Below, piece by piece: positions 13,732 to 25,000 of a DNA stretch of 64,000 nucleotides. The position numbers and the translations under genes were made by a program. The notes under the pieces are model-generated. The model worked only from the letters and a program-made list of their open reading frames with translations. It was not told where the DNA came from and did no database searches. Numbering within the stretch: the stretch's first letter is position 1; each line of letters starts with the position of its first letter. This stretch comes from Onthophagus taurus (lineage: Eukaryota > Arthropoda > Insecta > Coleoptera > Scarabaeidae): assembly GCF_036711975.1 (NCBI RefSeq), contig NC_091967.1, positions 19,282,001 through 19,346,000 on the forward strand, read 5' to 3'.

Positions 13732-14436
13732 TTAATTCATAATGTGTTGAAAAACACCTTGCCTAATTAATTCCTCACATTCATTCCTTGGTAAATAATG
13801 TCTACTATTCTTTTTTAATAATAAAACTCTACCATCATTTAATTCAAATTTGCCATAATCTGTAAGACACCTAACTTGTATATATAAAGATTTAGGCGGT
13901 TTTAAATCAACCCCCAAATTAACAATACCATCTTCACTCAACGATCTCATATACTTTGCTAAAATATTAGAATATCTAGTAAACCAAGCTGATTCAGTTG
14001 GACTTAAATTCCCTTTAATTTCAACGGGCAAAACACTCCCAAATTCCCATCTCATCTTTCTTATTGTTGTTAATCTGTTATAATTATAAGCCATTAAACA
14101 CCTAAGATTCCTTTTTATTGCTATATGCCTTATCCGAACCGTAGGAAGATAAGAAATTGAACCTGGAGTTCGCATGGTTTCATTACTCTCCCTAAATTAC
14201 GTTTAATTATATATTAATGATATAATAAAATAGAAATACTTACGCAGCATCGTTTTGATTTTGTACGGCCAAATCGTGGATTTCCTTTTTTACTTCTAAC
14301 ACGAGATCCGCCTAAAACAAACTTTATAAAATCAATATATAAAGAAAAAAATTAATTAACTTGCATTGTAAGGCGGTAATAAATCTTGATTTCGATCTAA
14401 TTCTTTGATTAAACCAACAGCTTTCTCCCCAAACAT
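13732..14436 (-). CDS. GINS1: GINS complex subunit 1 (PSF1)
   Basis: Encodes the PSF1 subunit of the GINS tetramer, which joins Cdc45 and MCM2-7 to form the replicative helicase and acts at nuclear replication forks. Three exons on the minus strand: 14436-14365, 14311-14244 and 14191-13732, totalling 600 nt and 199 residues, close to the 196 of human PSF1. The start MFGEKAVGLIKEL matches the family N-terminus (MFCEKAMELIREL in human). Diagnostic blocks follow: the RHCxxxRNxRCxxAYxYxRL-type region, RKMRWEFGSVLP, and the C-terminal KPPKSLYIQVRCLTDYG and LLKKNSRHYLP, ending RQGVFQHIMN. Introns are 53 and 52 nt. The first intron fits only as a GC-AG intron (AAT|GCAAGT...TTTTAG|GCG); the nearby GT would shift the frame. 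It is divergent from mRpL4. Confidence 0.96.
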
Positions 14437-14737
14437 GATTATTTCTTAAATATTAACCTATAAAATTTCCCGCCTTTAGATTGTCAAACTTTAGAAGTAC
14501 CAACCTATTATTTCAAAAATTTTATTTCAATATTTAATTATTAATAATTAAATTAATTATTATTAATTTATAAGGATAACAAGATAATCAAAATTTTTGA
14601 TTCATCCTAAAAATTAATACATAAATTTTAATTTAATTTTTTAAATTTAGTGTCAAATTTTAATTGCCAACTTAAAAAATTAAAATCAATTTCTCATACG
14701 TTTTATTTTAGGTTATGTTATTATTCGGCCAATAATA
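14437..14737. promoter_or_regulatory. Shared divergent promoter of GINS1 and mRpL4
   Basis: The two start codons face away from each other across 301 bp, so both promoters and both 5' untranslated regions must lie here. The sequence is extremely AT-rich and I see no TATA box or initiator that can be assigned with confidence. Confidence 0.7.
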
Positions 14738-15616
14738 ATGTTCTCAAATATAATACCACAATTAAGAAACACTTCGTTAATTCTAAGAAAATGTTCGACA
14801 ATTCCTAAATCAACTGAAATATCAAAACTATCCTCAATAATTCCGATTAATTACGCGAAACCTCGACAAGTGTGGTTAGAAAGTTTAGAAACGATAGATG
14901 ACAAGAAATTGGGTATAATCGAGCTTCATCCGGAGATTTTTGCGTGTAATCCCCGTATAGATATAATCCATCAAAATGTTAGGTGGCAACGTCTATATAG
15001 ATTCGTAAGTTATGCTCACACAAAAGTACGTTCGGAGGTTAGAGGCGGCGGTAGGAAACCGTGGCCACAAAAAGGAATGGGAAAAGCGAGACATGGCTCA
15101 ATTCGAAGCCCTTTGTTCAAAGGGGGTGGTGTTATACATGGGCCAAGATCACCAACACCCCACTTTTATATGTTACCTTTCTACACAAGATTACATGGAT
15201 TGACAAGTACTTTATCAATAAAATTGGCTCAAGACGATTTACATGTTGTCGACAACTTGGATTTACCCAGTGATGAACCAAAGTTTATAGAAGAATTAGT
15301 TAAAAGCCGTAATTGGGGTTTATCTGTTTTATTTGTTGATGTGTAAGTCAATATAATTAAAATCTCTTCTTAATACTCTGTTTTTTTTATTTTTAGGAGT
15401 GATATAATGCCAAGGAATATTACAGCAGCCACTGATACAATTAAACATTTTAATTTAATGCCGGTTTATGGTTTAAATGTTTATAGCATGTTAAAATATG
15501 ATACTTTAGTTTTAACAAAAGCTGCTGTGGAACATATTGAGTTGAAATTATTGACTCATTTACATAAGAATGATACAAGAAGTGTTTTGGATAAATATAA
15601 AGTTGGTCAAGTTTAA
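14738..15616 (+). CDS. mRpL4: Mitochondrial large-subunit ribosomal protein L4 (uL4m)
   Basis: Component of the mitochondrial ribosome large subunit, nuclear-encoded and imported. Two exons, 14738-15342 and 15397-15616, are joined through a 54-nt GT-AG intron (GATGT|GTAAGT...TTTTAG|GAGTGATATA), giving 825 nt and 274 residues. Residues 1-30 are rich in Ser, Arg and Lys with few acidic residues, as expected of a mitochondrial targeting sequence. The core signature of the L4/L1e family is clear: [20 protein letters not shown], then [20 protein letters not shown]. The second exon completes the fold with [20 protein letters not shown] and [16 protein letters not shown]. Human MRPL4 is 311 residues, so this is a little short but complete. 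Confidence 0.96.
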
Positions 15617-16200
15617 TTATTAAAAAGATTGGTTTGAAAAAGTAAATCTAAATGGTGTTTTATTATTATACCTTTTAAATATAAATTTTGATTTAATTTT
15701 GAATTGAAATTAAATTAATAATTCGTATTTTATGCAAGTTTTGTAAAAATTTGCTTAATGTTAACAGCGCCATCTATTTGTCAAGTTAGTTGATATAAAA
15801 ATATGAATGTGGTTACAGTTGTTATGTACAATGTAATAAAATAAAAAATAACATAAAAGGTTCTTTCGCTTGTACAAGCTTTAACTAATAAGCTCTCTGA
15901 CTATAAATAATTACAACACTAATTTTATAAAAATTTACTTAATGTTAACAGCGCCATCTATCGTAATAAAAAAGTGTTAATATTACCTTAAAATTTAAAG
16001 TAATTTTAAAAATGTTGTTAATAAAAAATGATAAGGATTATATTAATTGTTATTAAATGAATGTGATTGCAATAAATCAATGTTAGTTTCGTTTTAATTG
16101 TGATATGCCAAATTGTTTTTTTGTAGTTTTAACGTTGGCATTAGCAAAATATCCCTAAGAAAAGCGACAATCACGTTGGTGGTGGGGTTAGAAATAGTGA
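15617..16200. repeat. mRpL4-Stip1 intergenic region with a duplicated GCGCCATCTA element
   Basis: No gene. Two direct copies about 187 bp apart (near 15733-15780 and 15920-15965) share AAAAATTT(G/A)CTTAATGTT followed by AACAGCGCCATCTAT. The core is the reverse complement of the AGATGGCGCTAC motif that recurs at 31151, 31482, 31858 and in the gypsy LTRs. Confidence 0.65.
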
Positions 16201-16208
16201 GAAACGGA

Positions 16209-16226
16209 AACTTCTGGAAGTTTAGC
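16209..16226 (+). promoter_or_regulatory. Heat-shock element upstream of Stip1
   Basis: The sequence GAAACTTCTGGAAGTTTA contains three perfect alternating pentamers of the heat-shock factor site (GAA-nn-TTC-nn-GAA) and a partial fourth. It lies about 70 bp before the Stip1 ATG and 50 bp before a TCAGT initiator-like sequence at 16259-16263. Stip1/Hop genes are known HSF targets, so location and function agree. Binding itself is inferred. Confidence 0.8.
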
Positions 16227-16277
16227 AATTTTTCACATTTTCAAAACTCGTGCATCAATCAGTGATAAACCGGCAAA

Positions 16278-19200
16278 ATGGACCAGGTAAAGTATCACTT
16301 TTTCAATCATTTCATCCTCATTATAACGATCATAATGATTTTGACAAGTAAATAATTAAATCATAACATTTATAATCATCACTGATATTTTTGTAATTAA
16401 GAAACTTGTCGTCCATGCTAAAATACCACCCTAAATTGATTAAAAACATTTAATTTTGTTAAATACAGGTGAACGCATTGAAAGAAAAAGGTAACACTGC
16501 CCTAAATTCGAATCAATTTGATGAGGCGATAAAATGTTACACCGAAGCTATTGCCTTAGATCCGAAAAACCACGTTTTGTATTCGAATCGTTCAGCAGCT
16601 TACGCAAAATCAAATATGTACAACAAAGCCCTTGAAGATGCAGAAAAAACGGTCCAATTAAAACCGGATTGGTCGAAAGGTTATTCAAGAAAAGGGAGTG
16701 CTTTAGCTTATTTGGGTAGAGTCGATGAATCAATTGAAACATACGAGGCAGGATTAAAAATCGATCCAAATAATTCTCTATTAAAAGATGGTTTAGCTGA
16801 GGTACGCCAAATTAAAGCAAATTCAACTAACGAAGGTGGAGGTGGTGGTTTAGGTTTTAATATGGATTTGACCGATCCAATGTTTTTATTCAAATTGAGA
16901 AATAATCCAAAAACTAGGGCCTATTTAGACGATCCCGAATATCTTAAAATGTTAAGACAACTTCAAACCGATCCCAGTAAAGTAGACAAGATACAAGACC
17001 CAAGACTTTGGGATACAATGTCTGTCTTAATCGGTGGTTTAGATGCAGGAGAACCAATGGATACCGATTTTACCCCGCCGCCACCACCTCAACAAAAAAA
17101 AACCGAACCAACTCCTCCACCCAAAAAAGAACCAGAACCCGATTTACCACAAAACAAACGTCTCGCTAAAAACGAAAAAGAACTAGGAAACGAAGCTTAC
17201 AAGAAAAAAGATTTTGAATCGGCCATTGCACATTACAATAAAGCTAAGGAACACGATCCCACCGATATAACTTTCTTTAACAATTTGGCTGCCGTTTATT
17301 TCGAACAAAAACAATTTGAAAAATGTATTGAGGAATGCGAAAAAGGAATTGAAACCGGCAGAGAAAACAGAGCCGATTTTAAATTAATTGCTAAAGCTTT
17401 TACTAGGATCGGTAACGCTTATAAGAAACTTAAAAATTGGAAACAAGCTAAAGTTTATTTCGAGAAATCTATGAGCGAACATCGAACGCCAGAAATTAAA
17501 ACTTTGCTGTCTGAAGTTGAAAAAATTATGAAGGAGGAGGAACGAAAGGCTTATATTGATCCCGCCAAAGCTGAAGAAGAAAAGGAAAAAGGTAAATAGG
17601 TTATAAATAAACTGATTTTTTTTAATTTTAAATGTCAAAATGACATTCCTAACCTTAGCTGAATGTCATTGAAAGTGTCGCCATCTTTGAATCATAATTA
17701 TAAACATTTTAAAATAATTCAAAAATACCTTTCTACTAGGTTTAATAGTTAATTTCTCCACTACTACCTTATAAATGAGTTTTCTACAACAAAAGGGTAG
17801 TCATTTTTCATAGAGTGAATAATAACTTGACAGACTATTAATAATTATTTGAAACGTCAAAATTTCAAGAAACGTCAATTTAATTTAATCATTTTAGGAC
17901 TTTCTAAAGGTTAGGCATTAAAAAAACGTAAACAAATTCCTTTTTTCGTGTGATTTAAGAATAAATTAATTAATTTTCGTAAAAAAAACATGACGTTTAA
18001 TAAAATTGACATTTAATTTTGACAAATTGTTGTGAAGTTGGTGACATTGAATTTGTGAACTTTATTCAAAAATTTACTTAAAAAAATAAATTTGTCCATG
18101 ACTACCTTATAATAACTACCTTATAAATGAGTTTTCTACAACAAAAGGGTAATCATTTTTCACAGAGTGAATAATAACTTGACAGACTAATAATAATTAT
18201 TTGAAACGTCAAAATTTCAAGAAACGTCAATTTAATTTAATCATTTTAGGACTTTCTAAAGGTTTGGCATTAAAACAACGTAAACAAATTTCTTTTTTCC
18301 TATGATTTAAGCGTATATTAATTAATTTTCCGAAAAAAAAACATGACGTTTCATAAAATTGACATTTAATTTTGTCAAATTGTTGTGAAGTTGGTAACAT
18401 GGAATTTGTGTCACATTGACGTTTATACTTAATTCAAAAATTTATTTAATCGTTCGAGAATGCAAAAGAATTTCCCCGTCGTGTATCAAACAACATTTTT
18501 TCTAAAACTGCGTGTTTTAAAGTTTATAAATCAATAAAACTACCAAATTCGGTAATGACATTTAGAATTCATTTAATGTTATGTCAATCAACTAAACGTC
18601 ACATCAATTTAACCTCACATATTAAACAAATGTACTATTATGATGCAATGTATAAATTTGCATTAAAACATGAAATGAATTGATAAAACAATTAAATGTT
18701 GATTATTTTGTGTGATTATAAATTAACAGTTAATAGTATCAAATTCTTTGATTATCGTAGCTGAACGTAATAGTTATTTACGTAACCAGTTATGAAAAGG
18801 CTAATTTCGTTTGACGAACGTAATATTTGCCAAAACGAGAGGGCGAATCGAGCGAGTTTTGCAAATTACGTAAGTTACACAAAATTAGCCTTTTCATAAC
18901 TGGTTAAGTACAAAATTTTATCTAATTCCATTGAAAAAGTAATTTTTGTTCAAAACTTGACTTATTCTATTAGTGACAGATGTCAATTTGTAGTTAGGTA
19001 ATGGAATTCATTACATCACTAGTGATTTAATGAAATCATTACATCACTAGTTAAAAAAAAAGTGACGTTACATAACGTCAGAAAGACATGTAAAATTTAA
19101 TTTTCATAATGGAATTAGGTAAAATTTATTAATTAAATACAAAAGGAAATATTAAAAATTTCGTAACATAAAGTACGACGTATCTGACAGCTTCACACGC

Positions 19201-21212
19201 TTGGTTTTACGTCGTTGAATATTGGGACAAGTTTTCAGCGAAAATTTTCAAATAAGAATGTGGAAAGTGAACTTTTTTCTCATCAGGCAGCCAAGGTCTT
19301 CAATTTTTTTGAGAAAATCATCTACAATGCTAATATAGTTAGGGTCTTTTCATTAACTATAAATCTAATGATCACCTTTTTGAAAGCGTTCCAAGCTTCT
19401 CTTTCAACATCTGCCATTTTGTACCGAAATTTCTCATCAAGTATTAATTTCCAAAAAATTCCTTCTTTTAGTTTTGCTTCTGACAAATGTGAAAGCTGTG
19501 TGCAGAGGTATTGAAAGTAGTCACCAGTGGTAGATAAAGCTTTGACGAATTGTTTCATGAGTCTTAGCTTGATGTGAAAAGGGGGAAGACAAATTTTTCT
19601 AGGATCGACTAAAGCTTTGTGGAAAACGTTCTTTTCACCATTCTCCAATGTTTGTTGGGTTGGCCATACTTTTTTAGTCCAGTGTTCATTCCTTACTTTG
19701 CTATCCCATTCTCAAATGAAACATGGGTAATTAGTGTTTCCTCCCTGCAAACTTTCAGATCGCCACAAACTATCCAGTTATGATCTGTATATTTAATTTT
19801 ATTTAGCACCTGTTTCAAATTCTCGTAATTTTCTGAGATGTACAGAATGCCCTAGAGAAAAAAGAAGCATATGTGTTACCATTGTGCAGGAGTACAGGCT
19901 TCTTTTTGAAGAAACAATGAAAAGTCTCCATTTATCAGCTTTGTATTCAATTCCAACCTTTTGAACCAAACCAGGAACATCACAACACTAGACCATCCCG
20001 CCTTCTTGTTTGAAATAGTCAATAAATTGAAATTGAAATAGCCAGTAGCTTTTTTTCTTTTAGTCTAAAACCCAAGAGTTCAGCATTCTCCTTGGTAAGT
20101 CCCAAGTCTCTCACCAAATCATCAAGCTCGAATTCAGCAAAAAGTTGTGGGGTGGCATAATCTGAAGGATCTTAGAAATCATTCATTTTTATTCACTACT
20201 AGAGCTCATCTCACCTAGCGTTGCTTGAGGCTGAAGTACAATCTCATCTGGTCCATGAGCTACAGATCGCATTGCAGAAGGAAGGTTGTGGTACACTATA
20301 TCTCTTTTATTCTTAGAGTTATAGCCATTAAAATCATAGTAGCAAAAATAACATTCATCACTGTGATTTTTTGGTTCAAATATAACACACTTTGTGAGGT
20401 GCTCATGCTTGGGCCCCGAAATCTCACACCTAAATAGGAGTAATACAGTTTCCTAACAAAGTCTGTAAAGTTTCTCTGGTGTTTTTTAATGACAAGTTCA
20501 CCACAAATGTAAGAAAAATTGTAGGAAGAATTTCCTATTTGCATTTCAGTTTCAAAAAAGTTTTTTGGACGCAGTCCTGTATTAAAAATAAGATGTCTAA
20601 CGAATTTCTTTTTTTTTAAGGTAATGATCTGTTTAAAAAAGGCGATTACGCCACAGCTGTGAAACATTATACAGAAGCAATCCATCGTAACCCAGATGAT
20701 CCAAAACTTTACAGTAACAGAGCTGCTTGTTATACAAAATTAGCAGCTTTTGATCTTGGATTAAAAGATTGCGATAAATGCGTCGATTTGGATTCTAAAT
20801 TTATAAAAGGTTGGATTAGAAAAGGACATATTTTACAAGTAAGATTTTAACGAAAATGTTAATATAACCTCAATACTTATTTGTACCATATTTTTAGGTT
20901 ATGCAAGATTCTGTTAAAGCTCGAGTAGCTTTCCAAAAAGCGTTGGAACTCGATCCAAATAATCAAGAGGCGATTCAAGGTTATAGACAATGTAGCATTG
21001 ATAGTATGGGGGCTGCAAAAGATCCTGAGGAAATAAGAAGACGAGCGATGGCTGATCCCGAAGTTCAACAGATTATGAGAGATCCCGCAATGCGATTGAT
21101 TTTAGAACAGATGCAAAATGATCCTAGAGCGCTTCAAGATCATCTTAAAAACCCGGATATCGCCGCTAAAATTCACAAGTTACTTGATGCTGGTCTAATC
21201 GCTATTCACTAA
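16278..21212 (+). CDS. Stip1: Stress-induced phosphoprotein 1 (Hop), Hsp70-Hsp90 co-chaperone
   Basis: Cytosolic adaptor that passes client proteins from Hsp70 to Hsp90. Four exons, 16278-16286 (MDQ), 16469-17591, 20621-20838 and 20898-21212, total 1665 nt and 554 residues; the human protein has 543. Order: TPR1, a glycine-rich linker and DP1 (residues about 130-190), a proline/lysine-rich linker, TPR2A, TPR2B, and a C-terminal DP2 ending in [13 protein letters not shown]. The five TPR1 carboxylate-clamp residues K8, N12, N43, K73 and R77 all fall at the human positions, so binding of Hsp70 EEVD tails should be intact. The 9-nt first exon with [11 protein letters not shown] matches the family start MEQVNELKEKG. 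A heat-shock element lies upstream. The third intron, 3029 bp, is filled with repeats and a dead gene copy. Confidence 0.97.
17760..18440. repeat. Two-copy direct repeat, period about 352 bp, in Stip1 intron 3
   Basis: The block starting ATAAATGAGTTTTCTACAAC at 17771 recurs at 18123. The copies stay nearly identical for about 180 bp and resume similarity further on, through ACATGACGTTT and TTGACATTTAATTTTG. This is a tandem duplication of intronic sequence. Confidence 0.85.
18590..18760. repeat. Dispersed repeat, inverted copy at 57836-57965
   Basis: The sequence around ATTAAAACATGAAATGAA and ACAATTAAATGTTGATTA, followed by TATCAAATTCTTTGATT, is matched in reverse complement at 57836-57965 over about 125 bp. 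Both copies lie in introns of host genes. No protein is encoded. Confidence 0.7.
18783..18906. mobile_element. 124-bp inverted-repeat MITE, probably TA-flanked
   Basis: Left terminus TAACCAGTTATGAAAAGGC continuing to TAATTT, and right terminus AAATTAGCCTTTTCATAACTGGTTA, are exact inverted copies over about 24 bp. Between them is a second, imperfect hairpin around GCGAATCGAGCGAG. The outermost TA on each side is compatible with a TA target duplication, as in Tc1/mariner-type elements. There is no coding capacity. Confidence 0.75.
19250..20560 (-). pseudogene. Degraded copy of a repeated uncharacterised insect protein gene
   Basis: Minus-strand frames within Stip1 intron 3 resemble a multicopy family of uncharacterised proteins found in many insect and cnidarian genomes. 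The clearest part (19648-19322) reads [21 protein letters not shown], then [16 protein letters not shown], and later [19 protein letters not shown] sequence. An upstream part (about 20490-20230) has [14 protein letters not shown] and a decayed CYFC-type region in a different frame. Frames are interrupted throughout, so the copy is dead. I recognise the family from recurrent predicted proteins. Its function is unknown to me, and mobile-element origin is an inference from copy number. Confidence 0.6.
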
Positions 21213-21765
21213 AAGATAAAAGGAAAACTAATTCAAACGATTAAAGAATGGGAACTAAAGAATAAATAATAATTATAATTAAATAGAAACATCTACATCA
21301 AAAAAATTATTCGAAACTTCGTAATGAGTTTATTGCATTGATCGTTTTTGATAATGTTTCTTTTTAATGTTCTAGTTTAGTTTTTTAATTAGTTTTTTCC
21401 GTGAGGTACTCTTTGTTTATTTTATTTTGTATTTTCGATAACAATCTGTTGATTCGTTTCTATTAATTTTCTGATAGATGGTTTTTTGCCCAACAGTAAA
21501 TTAAAAAAAACAATGCCATTTAGAAATAATACTGAATGTATTTGAAAATAAATAAAACACAGTTATATCAGAATTAGGTTGTTTTTAATTTTACATCACA
21601 ATTTCAATAATTTCCATTTAATGAATTAATTTATTTAATTAATAATATCATGGTTTTTTGTGCAATCTTACTCTACTGATTGAGATTTAATTGTAGATGT
21701 CATACTGTACTGAATCAATTGCTGATTGAAATTAGTTAATTTAACTAAATTGGCTAACTAATTTC
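21213..21765 (+). other. Stip1 3' untranslated region and intergenic DNA
   Basis: AATAAA signals follow the Stip1 stop near 21262 and twice near 21548-21556. The transcript probably ends after the second cluster, giving a 3' untranslated region of up to about 350 nt. No other gene is seen. Confidence 0.55.
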
Positions 21766-21959
21766 AACACTGGTTAACTAAGTTCAACTTGAACAACAAA
21801 ATGATATGGAACAAAGATCTGCTAAAACAAAAAGCATACAGCAGAAATGGCTTAATCAGGTTACACCAAGGAACAAGGCTGATTACAGAAGGGAACAATA
21901 ATAATGAAAAATTAAACATACCACTCATACTTGTAACAGTTTGGAAACATTCACACAGT

Positions 21960-22540
21960 TCATAACGCAAACCACAGAAATACATAGAGTAGAAGGTCCT
22001 GCGGTAGAAATAAAAGCAGAAAAGGTAGAAAAAGCACTGATGGCAATGAAAAACAACAAGACAAGTGGTCTAGCTAGAGCTTAGAAATTGAGCTAATAAA
22101 AAACACACCGGACTCATTGCTAGAAATATTGGCAGATATCTTTCAAGACTTTGCGAATGGCGAAGTCCAGAGGCTTGGAAGAAAGGATGGATAACACCAA
22201 TCCATAAAAAAAAAGATAAAAAGAACAGTAATAACTACCGGTATCTAACAGTCACAAATTCTTTAAGTAGACTACATGGTTGAATAGTGAAAAATATTGT
22301 TCAAGAAGAATGGGCTTCATGTGAAATGGAAGAACAAGCGAGATTCAGAGCGGGTAGACCGTGCATGGATAATATATTCAGTCTAAACCAAATCACAGAG
22401 AAGAAACTAGCTACAGGAAGAACAACAAATCTCAATAAATGTCACGTTAATCAAGACGGTATAAGAATTATACAGAGGGGCAGAAGCAGCAGTAAAGATA
22501 AACAAACAAGTATCAGAAAGCTTCAACATCACTAAAGGCT
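21960..22540 (+). pseudogene. Non-LTR retrotransposon reverse transcriptase fragment
   Basis: Plus-strand frames read KVEKALMAMKNNKTSGL, then a decayed stretch to TPIHKKKDKKNSNNYR, then EEQARFRAGRPCMDNIFSLN, and finally AEAAVKINKQVSESFNITKGL. These are ordered reverse transcriptase blocks: the pre-finger region, the NYRP-type block, the GFRxGR-type block and the region before motif B. The fragment stops abruptly at about 22540, where a minisatellite array begins, so the catalytic YxDD part is missing. Several frameshifts are present. Confidence 0.8.
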
Positions 22541-22544
22541 TGCA

Positions 22545-23186
22545 ACATAAAACATACATAACGTTGGCAGAAGACTAGATACTGCTTCTAGAAGACTAAA
22601 TACTGCTTTCTGAAGACTAGATACTTCCGACAGGTCTAAATACAGCGTCTGGAACACTAAATACTGCCTTCTAAAAACTAAATTTGCTTTGTGGAGACTA
22701 AATACTGCTTTCTGAAGACTAGATACTGCTAACAGGTCTAAATACTGCAAAAGAAAGATAAAATATTTTGGAGAAAACATACATAACTTTGGCAGAAGAC
22801 TAGATACTGCTTCTAGAAGACTAAATACTGCTTTCTGAAGACTAGATACTGCCGACAGGTCTAAATACAGCGTTTGGAACACTAAATACTGCTTTCTGAA
22901 GACTAGATACTGCTAACAGGTCTAAATACTGCAAAAGAAAGATAAAATATTTTGGAGAAAACATACATAACTTTGGCAGAAGACTAGATACTGCTTCTAG
23001 AAGACTAAATACTGCTTTCTGAAGACTAGATACTGCCGACAGGTCTAAATACAGCGTTTGGAACACTAAATACTGCTTTCTAAAGACTAAAATTGCTTTG
23101 TGGAGACTAAATACTGCTTTCTGAAGACTAGCTACTGCTTACAGGTCTAAATACTGCAAAAGGAAGATAAGATATTATTGGAGAAA
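22545..23186 (+). repeat. Minisatellite array, 20-22 bp subunits in about 183-bp higher-order units
   Basis: Subunits of the form AGACTAAATACTGCTTTCTGA alternate with variants such as GATACTGCCGACAGGTCTA and AATACAGCGTTTGGAACACTA. A larger unit beginning GGCAGAAGACTAGATACTGC recurs near 22565, 22791 and 22974 (226 and 183 bp apart), each followed by AAAGATAAAATATTTTGGAG. The open frames on the minus strand through this block are a consequence of the repeat and are not genes. Confidence 0.93.
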
Positions 23187-23395
23187 ACATTAAAAAGGCG
23201 CCGGCGCCCCTTTTAGGCGGCGCCCGGGTGCAGTGCACCCCTTGCGCTCCCCGGTAGCGCCGCCTCTGTTGGAAGGCATCGCCTTTGGCGATAAACTGAC
23301 CTTTTGTCAACATACACAATTAATTCATTTATGTCTACATATATATTATTTTTCTCCTGTATTAGCTAGGTGGCAATAAACTTATTATTATTATT
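23187..23395 (+). repeat. GC-rich block with TTATTATTA tail, possible retroelement 3' end
   Basis: GGCGCCGGCGCC at 23197 starts a block of about 100 bp that is sharply GC-rich compared with everything around it. It is followed by AT-rich sequence ending GGTGGCAATAAACTTATTATTATTATTA. A simple-triplet tail after an AATAAA-like sequence is typical of non-LTR element 3' ends. A related start (GGGCGCCGGCGG) follows another array of the same minisatellite at 27580, so the association may not be chance. Confidence 0.5.
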
Positions 23396-23476
23396 ACATC
23401 ATTAATATCTGAATTCTTTGTCGTTCGCTTAATTGCGCCATATTTGTTTAAACTGTCAATTTTTTGACATTTAAAG

Positions 23477-23748
23477 CTGTCAACGCAAGGTTTATATATT
23501 AAAGGTTGTCTAAGTTCCTATGCTGCAATACTTTGATTTTAGTTTGTGGGCGAGGGGCAAGAGCAGGAGTGTTTCGTGACGTAAGCGATCACGGATTGCG
23601 CACGCAACCTCATGGCCATGTGGTGCTCCATGCATTTGTTTAATTTGAATTGCTTGGCGGTATTATTTTCCACATGTGACGTAATGCGCAGTATAGTTGC
23701 GTACGAACCTAGACAACATTTTATGTATAAACCTTGCGGTCAACGGTG
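23477..23748. mobile_element. About 270-bp inverted-repeat element
   Basis: The left arm, beginning GTCAACGCAAGGTTTATA and continuing through GGTTGTCTAAGTTC, is matched in reverse complement by the right arm ending TATAAACCTTGCGGTCAAC, at roughly 75% over about 53 bp. The interior is GC-richer than the flanks and contains two TGACGTAA sequences. It has no coding capacity, so it is probably a MITE. Confidence 0.6.
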
Positions 23749-24749
23749 TTATTTCGGCGCTTATTTTGATTGTAATTTGCTGAATTAATATTTTCAGAAC
23801 GCATTTTTTTTCTTATACCACCATACGATTTGATATGTTCATCTTCTAGAGGGATTTATTCTCTAAGAAAATATGCAAAACAAACATTCGCATCCCATTT
23901 AAAATAACAATGTTGGTTGCCATAGCAACGAACAAACACAATGTAAACAAGCAAATATCACCAAAAAAATGCGCCACAATTAATTCTTTAAAATCACAAA
24001 TGGCGAAGTTATTGGCCATATCCTGTGTACCAACTTTAGAGCGTCCAATAATCATTAAAAGACGTTAGGCTTTGTAAGCTGTTTTCGCGGGATCATCAAA
24101 CATTTGTCAAATGTTTATAAAGCGGTTAGTAAGTGCTTGTTAAACATTTTTCGAATGTTTATTTTTAGATGTTTGCTTAGTATGAACACATTTTATAAGT
24201 TTGTTTTATTTGGCACTTATAAAAAGCATATTCTGAAATATGTTGTCCAACACTTTAAAATATTGCAGTCTCTTACAATTAGACTTAGTTAGTGCAAAAC
24301 CAGGACTAATAAGTGTCATATATGTAGGTCTGTCAAATAAAAGTTAATCTTTTTTAAATTATTATTTTATAAATGAAAGATTTTTTTGATATTACCAAAA
24401 ATTATGATTCACAAAATAACTAACACTTTTATCATTGCCTCTCTTTATCAGAAATTTCATTCAGTGTTTTTCTTATCTTGACCTCGTGTTTACATTTTAT
24501 CGAAAATAATCTAGTTCAAAACATGTCTAAACGCACAGAAAAAGCTTTTAATAATATTTAAACATATTTTTGTGGTACAATTCTTTTGAATTTCAATATC
24601 GCGTGATTAATTCTAGTTACTTGTGATTTTCTTAGTTGGTATCACCACAATTATACATTTTTGTGTTTTGTTTTTTTTTATAGTTGTGGTCATTGTTGCC
24701 AACTGTAAATAGTATCGTTTTTATGTAAGTTAAATTAGCCTTTTGTGGG
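23749..24749. other. Intergenic DNA, no gene recognised
   Basis: AT-rich, with only short random frames and no recognisable repeat partner in the window. Confidence 0.5.
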
Positions 24750-25000
24750 TGTGTTTTTTTAAAGTAAGGTCAGAGCGCCACCGCTGTCGGTAACAGCGCG
24801 CACTAACGGTCGTCAATGAAAACAGCAGTAGTACCAGGAGAAAGAGAAGGAAGAGGAGGTGGTGGAGAAGGAGAGAGCTTACTGCCGCCGCCACTCCAAA
24901 ACGTAGCGGGGTTTTCGCAATCGCGGTGTTTATTTTTGTTTTAAGAAAATTGGCCCAGCTGTTGCCCGGAGTAAATATTTATCGCCCGAGCCAGTTCAAG
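24750..25000 (+). promoter_or_regulatory. Likely promoter and non-coding first exon of Mad
   Basis: A GC-rich island with purine-rich GAGAAGGAAGAGGAGG runs and GCCGCCGCCAC ends in a strong donor, TTCAAG|GTAAGT, at 25000/25001. The next plus-strand coding exon is Mad, whose exon opens with a good acceptor at 28381-28384 only 8 nt before the ATG, so Mad must have an upstream untranslated exon. This island is the best candidate. The reading frame 24926-25351 that crosses the donor is not conserved in character and is not called. Confidence 0.5.

Noticed and set aside
22532..23066. Long minus-strand frames reading LDLSAVSSLQKAVFSLLEA repeatedly
   Set aside because: They are translations of the minisatellite, which happens to lack stops on this strand. 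There is no start context or conservation.
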